Assembly: GCA_002414205.1 (NCBI GenBank)
Contig: DHYQ01000021.1
Location: 726-14,414, forward strand
Origin: Gallionellaceae bacterium UBA5126
Lineage (GTDB): Bacteria; Pseudomonadota; Gammaproteobacteria; Burkholderiales; Gallionellaceae
Direction of reading: 5' to 3'
Length of the DNA: 13,689 nucleotides
Part shown: positions 1-6,236 of the stretch, one piece after another
Layout of the letters: each line of letters opens with the position of its first letter
Numbering within the stretch: position 1 is the first letter of the stretch
Translations under genes and position numbers: made by a program
Notes under the pieces: generated by a model
What the model was told of the DNA's origin: nothing
Database searches by the model: none
Seen by the model: only the letters and a program-made list of their open reading frames with translations

Positions 1-470
1 GCCTTGTCGCTCGGCGTGAGATTGAAAATTTGCCCCAGCATGGCAATGTTCAGGGTGAAACAGACAAACGCCAGCAAGGCCGCCAACTTGCGGAAATAGC
101 CGGTCGGATCGGGCAGCCACAGGGTAAAACCGTAGGACAACAACGCCGCGCCCAGCAAAATGCCCACTTGTGCCGCTTCATCAAAATAGCCCCAGAACTG
201 GTAGAACAGGAAAAACACCCCCGCCGCCAGCGCCAGCGCACCGAGAAACGACACCACACGCATCCCCCAGGACAACTGCTGCGCTTGCTGGGTGCGATCG
301 ACATCAAACAACTGGCTGTATTCATTCAATAAACCAGTGTGATAGCCCTGTACCGCTTCGCTTTGTTGCGGCGACAACTGCAACACCTGTGCCGTCGCCA
401 GCCGCGCCAGCTCACGCTGAAACGCCTGAACTTCCCCTACCCGCTGCTGTGCTGTTTCCCGCGTCAACAT
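1..470 (-). CDS. DUF2157-type membrane protein, N-terminal part (runs off left edge)
   Basis: The reading frame is open from the ATG at 470-468 to the window edge, giving 156 residues with no stop. The first ~75 residues are soluble and Gln-rich. After them come three hydrophobic stretches (about residues 78-97, 102-118 and 128-146), the last leading into the phrase LGQIFNLTPSD. This layout, a short cytoplasmic head then a run of membrane segments with a 'GQxxNL' phrase, is that of predicted membrane proteins of the DUF2157 family, whose function is unknown. A strong Shine-Dalgarno sequence (GAGGAGG) sits a few bases before the ATG. The gene starts 16 bases after the greB stop on the same strand, so the two are probably cotranscribed. 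Family assignment rests on my recognition of the pattern. The C-terminal part lies outside the window. Confidence 0.68.
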   Translation of the reverse strand, partial: MLTRETAQQRVGEVQAFQRELARLATAQVLQLSPQQSEAVQGYHTGLLNEYSQLFDVDRTQQAQQLSWGMRVVSFLGALALAAGVFFLFYQFWGYFDEAAQVGILLGAALLSYGFTLWLPDPTGYFRKLAALLAFVCFTLNIAMLGQIFNLTPSDK

Positions 471-486
471 GTTCGCCTCCTCGTTT

Positions 487-1080
487 TCAGATGATTTCCT
501 GATACACCACCGCCACGATTTCCAGCTCCGTCACCCCGGTGGGCGTGCGCAGCATCACCACATCGCCTTCACGCTGCTTGAGCAGGGCCATGGCCAGTGG
601 CGACACCCAACTGATATGTCCACGCGCCACGTCGGTTTCATCCACGCCGACGATGCAATAGGTGTGCTCATCACCATTCGCGTCGCACACCGTCACCGTC
701 GCACCAAAAAACACCTGATCGGTCGGCGGGCGGCGCGCGGGATCGACGACTTCGCTCAAATCCAGCCGCCGCCGCAAAAAGCGCACACGCCGATCCAACT
801 CGCGCAGGCGCTTTTTGCCGTAAATGTAATCGCCGTTTTCCGAGCGATCGCCATTGGATGCCGCCCAAGTAATCGTGGACACCAACACCGGACGCTCCAC
901 CTTCCACAACTGCTCCAGTTCAGCCTGCATGCGGCGTTGCCCCTGCGGGGTCATGTAATTTTTCAGGCCGGAAGGCAAATGTGCTGCCGCAATCTCATCA
1001 TCATCTGCGTCTTCCCCGTTGCGATTTATCAAGTCCGTCATACAATGCGCATCAAAATAATCAAAAAATTTTGCTGCCAT
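487..1080 (-). CDS. greB: Transcription elongation factor GreB
   Basis: GreB enters the RNA polymerase secondary channel and stimulates cleavage of backtracked RNA so that stalled transcription can restart. The N-terminal coiled-coil domain (about residues 42-113) carries WAASNGDRSENGDY, with the tip acids D78 and E81 that help hold the catalytic Mg2+. The C-terminal FKBP-like domain has VFFGATVTV and WVSPLAMALLK. Compared with the ~158-residue E. coli protein there is an N-terminal extension of ~40 residues, rich in acidic residues (NGEDADDDE). The start is uncertain: ATG at 1080 gives 197 residues with a weak GGTAGGTG upstream, and ATG at 1041 (MTDLINR) gives 184 residues without a clear ribosome site. 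The gene is divergent from the GGDEF gene at 1114 and is followed closely by the DUF2157 gene. Confidence 0.93.
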   Translation of the reverse strand: MAAKFFDYFDAHCMTDLINRNGEDADDDEIAAAHLPSGLKNYMTPQGQRRMQAELEQLWKVERPVLVSTITWAASNGDRSENGDYIYGKKRLRELDRRVRFLRRRLDLSEVVDPARRPPTDQVFFGATVTVCDANGDEHTYCIVGVDETDVARGHISWVSPLAMALLKQREGDVVMLRTPTGVTELEIVAVVYQEII

Positions 1081-1113
1081 TCTAACGCACCTACCATTGC
1101 ACCTTTTACGAAC
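1042..1113. promoter_or_regulatory. Presumed divergent promoter region between greB and the GGDEF gene
   Basis: Two divergent genes start here, and only 33 bases separate the longest greB start (1080) from the GGDEF start (1114). The stretch 1048-1075 is unusually AT-rich for the neighbourhood (runs of A and T around 1055-1070). It would be intergenic if greB starts at 1041. No convincing -35/-10 pair stands out on either strand, so the promoter role is inferred from gene orientation. Confidence 0.3.
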
Positions 1114-2400
1114 ATGCCAACCTCATCCATCCCCTGGTTTCAGGAATCACACCTAAAGCTGTTATTTCTGAACTTCCCGCTGCCACTGCTGCTGCTCGAC
1201 AAAGCAGGTGTACCCATTGCGCAGAACCTGGCCTGCGAACGCGAGTTCCCCGGCGACGAAACCGAAAAAACCGACTGGCAGGCCTTGCTGCAAGCCAGCG
1301 CCAATCCCAATCCAGAGCCCACGTTTTTCTACTACGATGCCTCACAGGAAAAAGTCTATGTCCACAGCATGTCTTTCGGTGGCAGCACGATTATGGTGTT
1401 GGAAAAATCCACGCAGTTTCAGCATGACCCGGAAATTCGCCTGTTACAACAGCGCATACACGAGCTGGAACGTAGCAATGCCTCCGACCGCCTGACGGGT
1501 GCCTGGAACCGCGCACATTTTGAACACATCATTCACGTTGAACTCAGCCGTAGCGTGCGCTACCACCAGCCCATCAGCTTGATTTTTTTCGACATTGACC
1601 ACTTCAAACACGTTAATGACACCTATGGCCATAGCGTGGGCGATCAGGTGCTGCGCGAATTGGTCAAAGTCATCAAAAACAACATTCGCACTTCCGACAT
1701 GCTCTTTCGTTGGGGGGGCGAAGAGTTTGCACTGCTGACCACCTCCACCCACTTCCACGCGGCTGAAAAATTGGCCCACATTTTGCGCGCCAAAATTGCC
1801 GAGCACCCCATGCCCGCCGTGGAGCAAATCACCATCAGCCTAGGCGTAGCGGAATATCTGAGCGGGGAAGATCAGCAAAGCTGGTTTGAACGCGCCGACC
1901 AAGCGCTGTACCAAGCCAAAAACAGCGGGCGTAACCGGGTAGTTGTCGATGCTCGTGGCAATAGCAGCAATTGGGAAGCCGAAGCCCAGGACACACTCAG
2001 CATCATGCGTATGCAGTGGCACGATAGCTATCTGTGCGGGCACGCCTTGATCGACCAGGAACACCTTGAACTGTTTGAACTGGCCAACCGTTTGCTGGAT
2101 AGCAGTGTCCACCGGGCAGAAAATCCAGTGGCATTCATACAAGCCATGGAGATCTTGCTAACACATGTGGCTAAACACTTCGCCGACGAAGAAGCCATCC
2201 TCGGCGCACAACAATATGCTGACCTGGAAGTTCACATCCGTGCGCACAAGCGCCTGCTGGAACGGGCCATGCAACTCAAGGAAGCGGCCCTGGAAGGCAC
2301 GCTTTCTACAGGCGAACTGGTGGATTTTCTGGCGGACGAACTGGTCGCCCGTCACATGCAAAACTCCGATCGCCAGTATTACCCGTTGTTCAACCATTAA
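1114..2400 (+). CDS. Diguanylate cyclase (GGDEF) fused to a bacteriohemerythrin domain
   Basis: This 428-residue protein probably makes cyclic di-GMP under control of O2 or redox state. Residues 1-100 form a degenerate PAS-like sensor region (FPLPLLLLDKAG) without a signal peptide. A coiled-coil linker (~106-124) leads to the GGDEF domain (~125-280), with D161 in FFDIDHF, the active-site GGEEF at 201-205 and an inhibitory I-site RTSD at 192-195, spaced five residues before it. The C-terminal hemerythrin domain (~300-428) keeps all seven expected di-iron ligands: H317, H355, E359, H374, H378, H414 and D419. I chose the ATG at 1114 because the longer open frame upstream (from 469) only runs antisense through greB. 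The fusion is a known type of O2-responsive cyclase. The downstream exported-protein genes follow at 20 bases, so they may be cotranscribed. Confidence 0.92.
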   Translation: MPTSSIPWFQESHLKLLFLNFPLPLLLLDKAGVPIAQNLACEREFPGDETEKTDWQALLQASANPNPEPTFFYYDASQEKVYVHSMSFGGSTIMVLEKSTQFQHDPEIRLLQQRIHELERSNASDRLTGAWNRAHFEHIIHVELSRSVRYHQPISLIFFDIDHFKHVNDTYGHSVGDQVLRELVKVIKNNIRTSDMLFRWGGEEFALLTTSTHFHAAEKLAHILRAKIAEHPMPAVEQITISLGVAEYLSGEDQQSWFERADQALYQAKNSGRNRVVVDARGNSSNWEAEAQDTLSIMRMQWHDSYLCGHALIDQEHLELFELANRLLDSSVHRAENPVAFIQAMEILLTHVAKHFADEEAILGAQQYADLEVHIRAHKRLLERAMQLKEAALEGTLSTGELVDFLADELVARHMQNSDRQYYPLFNH

Positions 2401-2420
2401 CTCGACAAGGAACCCGAATC

Positions 2421-3125
2421 ATGCGCTCTCTTCTGCTTGCCCTGCTCTTCCTGTGTCACAGTGCATTTGCGCTGGACACCTCCGAATCCTTTGACAGCCG
2501 CTTTGGACATTTACAGATTCAGTCCGATAGTAACGGCAAGCGTAGCCTGCATCTGGCAGAGACGCTGCTGTACAGCGACAGCGGCTATTTCGCCATGAGC
2601 CAGGTGCTGCAAATTGCCGACAAGGATGTCATCCTGATCAAGCAAACCCCGGCAACTGCCGAACCGCATCGTTACTTTTTCATTACCCTGAGCAAAAACC
2701 AGCCCGCCGTCCTCAGCCAGACGTTTATCGAAGGGGATCGCAAGGTCTTGCCCAAGGTCGAGAATGACACCATCCTCCTGAATCTGGGCCTGCGTGCGGG
2801 AAATGTGGAAGTGATCACGTATCAAAATGGTCAGATCACCCTCAAACAAACCCCGCTGCAAGGCAAAAAAGCCAATGAAGAGTACTGTGATTACCTGTAT
2901 AAACAAATTTACCTCAGCTATGTTGCGGGTAAACAATGTGACGGCGCACCGGAAACCACGGTCTTTGGCGAAGGCGAATCGCCGGCTGAGGTATACCGCC
3001 GCATGTTGGATAACGACCCACGCCTGAGTGAACACGGCTTTCAGACCCTGTCCAAGGAGTCCTGCCAAAAAGGCCGGGCAGTACGCTATGGCAACTTCAA
3101 AAAACAGGTGTGTGGTAGCGATTAG
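2421..3125 (+). CDS. Exported protein of unknown function
   Basis: The product has 234 residues and a clear Sec signal peptide (MRSLLLALLFLCHSAFA, cleavage near residue 17). The mature part begins with a mostly beta-looking region and ends with an alpha-rich, Cys-containing region. It has four cysteines after the signal (C156, C173, C215, C231), enough for two periplasmic disulfides. I recognise no family and assign no function. An AAGGA ribosome site lies upstream. It sits 20 bases after the GGDEF-hemerythrin gene and 29 bases before the next exported-protein gene, all in one direction, so it is probably part of a small operon whose products act in or beyond the periplasm. Confidence 0.75.
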   Translation: MRSLLLALLFLCHSAFALDTSESFDSRFGHLQIQSDSNGKRSLHLAETLLYSDSGYFAMSQVLQIADKDVILIKQTPATAEPHRYFFITLSKNQPAVLSQTFIEGDRKVLPKVENDTILLNLGLRAGNVEVITYQNGQITLKQTPLQGKKANEEYCDYLYKQIYLSYVAGKQCDGAPETTVFGEGESPAEVYRRMLDNDPRLSEHGFQTLSKESCQKGRAVRYGNFKKQVCGSD

Positions 3126-3154
3126 TTTTTGCAATCTTCAACAAGGAGCGCAAC

Positions 3155-3586
3155 ATGAAACAAGGATGGCTAATGGTGCTGCTGTGTGTTAGCACAACAG
3201 CTTGGGCAGCAGATTCGGGGCAAGCGGTAGTCAATGCCGGCAAGCGTGTCAACGACAGTGGTGGTGCAACCGGTCAGATGTTACGCCAGGCTAATTCGGC
3301 ACGCGGTGCGGCACAGACTGCGGGCAAGTTGTCCGGTGCGGGGGCGGCGACTCCCCTGTCGGTAGGTGTCGCCGTCAGTGTCGGCGTGGCCGTCAGCGCC
3401 GGCGCCTCGCAAGGCGGCAGCGTGCAACCGGGCGGTGCATCGGGGGTGCAAGCCGTGACCCCCAATGGACAACCACTGACCGTCACGGATGAAACCGTCA
3501 CCGTCGCCCCACCCAACGAAGCCTTGCAGAAAAAGCCGGACACTCAACTGGAAGGCAAACCGGACAAGGCCCCGGCCACCCCCTGA
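3155..3586 (+). CDS. Small exported Gly/Ala/Val-rich low-complexity protein
   Basis: The product has 143 residues with a signal peptide (cleavage near WAA, residues 17-19) and the ribosome site AAGGAG ahead of the ATG. The mature protein has almost no large hydrophobic residues outside a duplicated segment at residues 69-82 (SVGVAVS twice), which reads like a glycine-zipper or aggregation-prone stretch. A Gly/Ser/Gln-rich stretch follows, then a charged Pro/Lys-rich tail (KKPDTQLEGKPDKAPATP). No catalytic motif is visible and I recognise no family. It lies between two other exported-protein genes (gaps 29 and 25 bases), so it may be a structural or adaptor partner of them. That role is inference from position. 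Confidence 0.65.
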   Translation: MKQGWLMVLLCVSTTAWAADSGQAVVNAGKRVNDSGGATGQMLRQANSARGAAQTAGKLSGAGAATPLSVGVAVSVGVAVSAGASQGGSVQPGGASGVQAVTPNGQPLTVTDETVTVAPPNEALQKKPDTQLEGKPDKAPATP

Positions 3587-3611
3587 CTAACCGACTCACA
3601 AGGAGCTTCAC

Positions 3612-4403
3612 ATGCTTAACCTGCTCAAAAAACTCGCTCTGCTGTGGCTGTTGATTGCCCTGCCCGCCTATGCGGGTAGCCAAGCTGGCGGAGAAATTCA
3701 ATTCACCCCTCAGCAAATCACCAGCTTTGCCAAAAAAGTGGAAAAAAATCTGGCCGCCAAGGGCGCTTATGTCGCCATTCTGGCGCGCATGGGCCGCCCC
3801 GCCAGCGAAATGCCGGAAGGCATGCACTACACCCATGTCGCCTTCGCGGTGTATTCGCAAATCACCACCGCCGATGGGCGCAAGGTGCCCGGCTACGCCA
3901 TCTACAACCTGTACCAGAAAGATGACCAACCCGATGTCAGCACCTTGGTGCAGGACTTCCCGGTGGACTTCTTCTCCGGCGTGGCGGTACTGGAGGCGGG
4001 CATCGTGATCCCATCCCCGGAGCTGCAAAAACGCCTGCTAAACGTCATAGGCTCCCCCACCTACGCCGCACTGCATGACCCGCGCTACTCGCTGATTGCC
4101 AACCCCTATACGCTGGGGCGGCAGAACTGCACCGAGCACACGCTGGACGTGCTGAATGCCGCCATCTATGAAACCAGCGACATCAACAAGATCAAAATCG
4201 CCGAACGCAAGTTTTTCAAGGCCCAGAGCGTGAATGTCAGCCCGTTCAAGCTGATGTTTGGCGCCATGTTCAGCGCTCAGATCACTACAGCGGATCAACC
4301 CAAAAGCGTGCCGGAAACCGCCACTTTTGAAACCATCGCCGCCTACCTGAAGCAATACGACCAAGGCAGCGAGATGTACACCGTCCTGCCGGACGCGCCC
4401 TGA
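3612..4403 (+). CDS. Exported DUF2145-family protein with papain-like His/Cys pair
   Basis: The product has 263 residues with a signal peptide (MLNLLKKLALLWLLIALPAYA, cleavage near residue 21) and a strong AAGGAG site. It matches the DUF2145 pattern as I know it: ILARMGRP, then YTHVAFAVY (H75), a middle region ending DFFSGVAVLEAGIVIPSPELQKRLL, then LIANPYTLGRQNCTEHTLDVLNA (C173, H176). H75 followed by a downstream C173 is reminiscent of circularly permuted NlpC/P60 or papain-like peptidases, so a periplasmic hydrolase or amidase is possible, though the family has no proven activity that I know of. It is the last gene of the three-gene exported set, 25 bases after its neighbour, and is followed by a GC hairpin at 4423. 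Confidence 0.78.
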   Translation: MLNLLKKLALLWLLIALPAYAGSQAGGEIQFTPQQITSFAKKVEKNLAAKGAYVAILARMGRPASEMPEGMHYTHVAFAVYSQITTADGRKVPGYAIYNLYQKDDQPDVSTLVQDFPVDFFSGVAVLEAGIVIPSPELQKRLLNVIGSPTYAALHDPRYSLIANPYTLGRQNCTEHTLDVLNAAIYETSDINKIKIAERKFFKAQSVNVSPFKLMFGAMFSAQITTADQPKSVPETATFETIAAYLKQYDQGSEMYTVLPDAP

Positions 4404-4422
4404 GAAGCCATTCCAAGCCAGC

Positions 4423-4440
4423 GGCGGGGCCTCCCCCGCC
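4423..4440 (+). terminator. GC hairpin after the DUF2145 gene
   Basis: GGCGGGG (4423-4429) can pair with CCCCGCC (4434-4440) across a four-base loop, 20 bases after the stop codon. There is no T-run behind it, so it may be a weak or Rho-assisted terminator. The same 7-base stem recurs after nirD at 9601-9619. Confidence 0.4.
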
Positions 4441-4599
4441 CTGCCCAAAACAGCGGCGAGCCACCTTTCCACCGGGTATTCCTCCCATTGACCAAGCCCC
4501 TGTTCACGGCCTTGCTCGCCCTACACCCATAACGCAGATCTTTGTCTCGATTTCTAAAACCGATGACATACCCTAGGTTATCGACCACACCTTGACCCA

Positions 4600-5180
4600 C
4601 TGCCGGTGGTGTATGCCGGGGCCATTACGCTGACGGGTACCAACCCTAGTCAGTTTGCCTTGGCCGCTGGCAGTACCTGCATAGTGGGGTCAGTGTGCCC
4701 GCCGGGGGGAGTTGTACGGTCAATGTGCAATACAAACCCACGGCCACCGCCGTGGTGGGGACAACCTATCGTGCCAATGTCTCCTTTAACCTCAACACCG
4801 CGACTCAACCGGTTGTGACACTGACCGGCATTCCCAGTGCTGCGGCCAAGGTGTATTACCTGCACACTGACCATCTGGACACCCCACGCAGTATCACCAA
4901 CACCGCCGGGCAGGAAGTCTGGCGTTGGGACAACACCGATCCTTTTGGTAATAACCTGGCCAATGAGAATCCGTCAGCCCTGGGCACCTTCACCTTCAAC
5001 CTGCGCTTTCCGGGGCAATACTTTGACAAGGAGACCGGGCTGCATTACAACGTTAACCGGGATTACAATCCGGCGCTGGGGCGGTACATTCAAAGTGATC
5101 CGATTGGGTTGAGAGGCGGAATCAATACTTATGGTTATGTGGGGGGGAATCCGCTTTCTTTTGCGGATCCACGCGGTTTA
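4600..5180 (+). repeat. Long direct repeat, Rhs core copy 1 (partner 6792-7385)
   Basis: The stretch 4700-5110 is nearly identical base for base to the matching part of 6792-7385, with only scattered, mostly third-position differences (for example AAGTCTGGCGTTGGG against AGGTCTGGCGGTGGG). The repeat starts within the second Ig domain and stops at the codon pair GL that ends the Rhs core. Beyond that the tips are unrelated. It lies about 2.2 kb from its partner in the same orientation, so recombination between them could exchange or delete tip 1 and its partner gene. Confidence 0.9.
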
Positions 5181-5624
5181 CGTCGACCGGATCAAGAAGA
5201 CCCAACAACACCTGAAAACTGCGCTGCCCTAAAGGAAATGCTGAGTCACTTCGACAAAAAGTCAGCGTTCTTATCGGTTATGGTAGGTTCATACAATGCC
5301 GCATATGGTGATAATTTGTTTGCCATCAACGTACCCTACCAGACGATCTTAGGTCCTGTAGATGCAGATTGGATGTTTCGGACTTACGCTTATGGTTTTG
5401 GTGGGGACAGAGTTTCATCAAATGTCATTTTTTACTCAGCCAAAGCTTTTTGGAATGTAGTGAATGGAACGCCCCCGTGGGCCGAGATGAACGATCCTTC
5501 TTATACGAATGCACCAAATGCAATGGCTTGGCTCGTCGAGCATCAAAATTCCTTTGACAATGCAGGTTTGGCTTTACGGAAGCTTTTTGCGCCTGCCTTA
5601 CAAAAGTGTTCTTGTGGAAAATGA
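4600..5624 (+). pseudogene. 5'-truncated, frameshifted mini-Rhs gene carrying variable tip 1
   Basis: This is a broken relative of the intact gene at 6237. Similarity starts abruptly near 4600, inside the second Ig domain (VVYAGAITLTGTNPSQFAL), so the signal peptide, first Ig domain and half of the second are missing. At about 4686 ten bases present in the intact copy (around 'TGCATC AATACCACC AGTGGGG') are absent, shifting the frame. From 4695 on the frame is open to the TGA at 5622-5624. It contains the RHS-associated core (YYLHTDHLDTPRSI, VWRWDNTDPFG, RFPGQYFDKETGLHYN, ALGRYIQSDPIGLRGG) ending at the classical ADPRGL motif near 5163-5180. The remaining 147 residues are a distinct C-terminal tip with FWNVVNGTPPW and a CSCGK end. 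I cannot assign it to a toxin family. A start at GTG 4695 would give a product without a signal peptide. The tip is AT-richer than the core. Confidence 0.82.
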
Positions 5625-5638
5625 TACTTTTTAGGTTT

Positions 5639-5647
5639 AAGGAGGAG
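5639..5647 (+). promoter_or_regulatory. Strong ribosome binding site before the gene at 5656
   Basis: AAGGAGGAG ends eight bases before the ATG at 5656, in the 31-base gap after the tip 1 stop. It is an unusually good Shine-Dalgarno match and confirms this start. Confidence 0.7.
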
Positions 5648-5655
5648 AAAATATA

Positions 5656-6108
5656 ATGAAAAAATTTTCTCTTGCTTTGTTGCGCTTACTGATTATCTAT
5701 GGATTAGCCATCTTGATGACAATGGTAATTCACCAATTAAAACCGTATTCAAAAGAAAAATTTGAATCGAGCAATTTTGTTGTGCTTACTCAAGACGCTG
5801 GGGGAATAACAACCCAAAAATACTCCCTAGGTAATCGTTGTAAGATTACTCAACCAACTATTCACAGTCAGTATCTTGGCTTAAAGACCAGAATAAAGAA
5901 TTCTGAGTGGTATTACACGGCAAGTCTATTAGATAACAATACGACCCAAATCAAAATTCAAAGTGGTGTTTTTTACTATGAATACCTCGTAAACGGTGGT
6001 TGCATTCATCCAGTACGACAAAAAGATTTTTCTGCATGGGAGGTTGTGCTAGCTCTTGTTTTGTCGATCGCCACCATCATATTTTTTCAGAAATCCGACA
6101 AGAATTAA
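5656..6108 (+). CDS. Small inner-membrane protein, candidate immunity protein for tip 1
   Basis: The product has 150 residues: a positively charged start (MKKF), a transmembrane segment at ~7-27, a ~100-residue middle domain with two cysteines (C62, C116), and a second transmembrane segment at ~127-144 followed by a charged end (KSDKN). The likely topology is both ends in the cytoplasm with the middle domain in the periplasm. I recognise no family. The gene starts 31 bases after tip 1 ends, is markedly AT-richer than the Rhs core and the housekeeping genes, and is unrelated to the genes behind the other two tips. In Rhs/CDI-type loci that position belongs to the cognate immunity gene, so this is the best guess. 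A membrane-anchored periplasmic domain would suit a toxin acting at the membrane or in the periplasm. The role is inferred from position only. Confidence 0.62.
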   Translation: MKKFSLALLRLLIIYGLAILMTMVIHQLKPYSKEKFESSNFVVLTQDAGGITTQKYSLGNRCKITQPTIHSQYLGLKTRIKNSEWYYTASLLDNNTTQIKIQSGVFYYEYLVNGGCIHPVRQKDFSAWEVVLALVLSIATIIFFQKSDKN

Positions 6109-6155
6109 TGGCGGATTCAAGGATGAAGTGCAATTTTGAATAATGCCGGTCAGGT

Positions 6156-6208
6156 GGGCGAGATGCGGTAGCATCGTAGCCCGATAACGTGGACACACCG
6201 TATCCACG
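6156..6208. repeat. Two adjacent palindromes upstream of the intact mini-Rhs gene
   Basis: The first is a nested hairpin: GGGC (6156-6159) with GCCC (6179-6182) outside and GATGC (6162-6166) with GCATC (6171-6175) inside, around a GGTA loop. The second pairs CGTGGA (6188-6193) with TCCACG (6203-6208) across nine bases. They fill much of the 128-base gap between 6108 and 6237. They could be a dispersed palindromic intergenic repeat, a terminator for the gene at 5656, or a leader structure for the gene at 6237. No T-run follows either one. Confidence 0.5.
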
Positions 6209-6236
6209 CTGAAATACAGCCATTCGACGTGTTGCA

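Noticed and set aside
469..1113. Open frame upstream of the GGDEF gene, which would extend it by 215 residues
   Set aside because: It runs antisense through greB, shows no domain, and the real domain content starts after the ATG at 1114.
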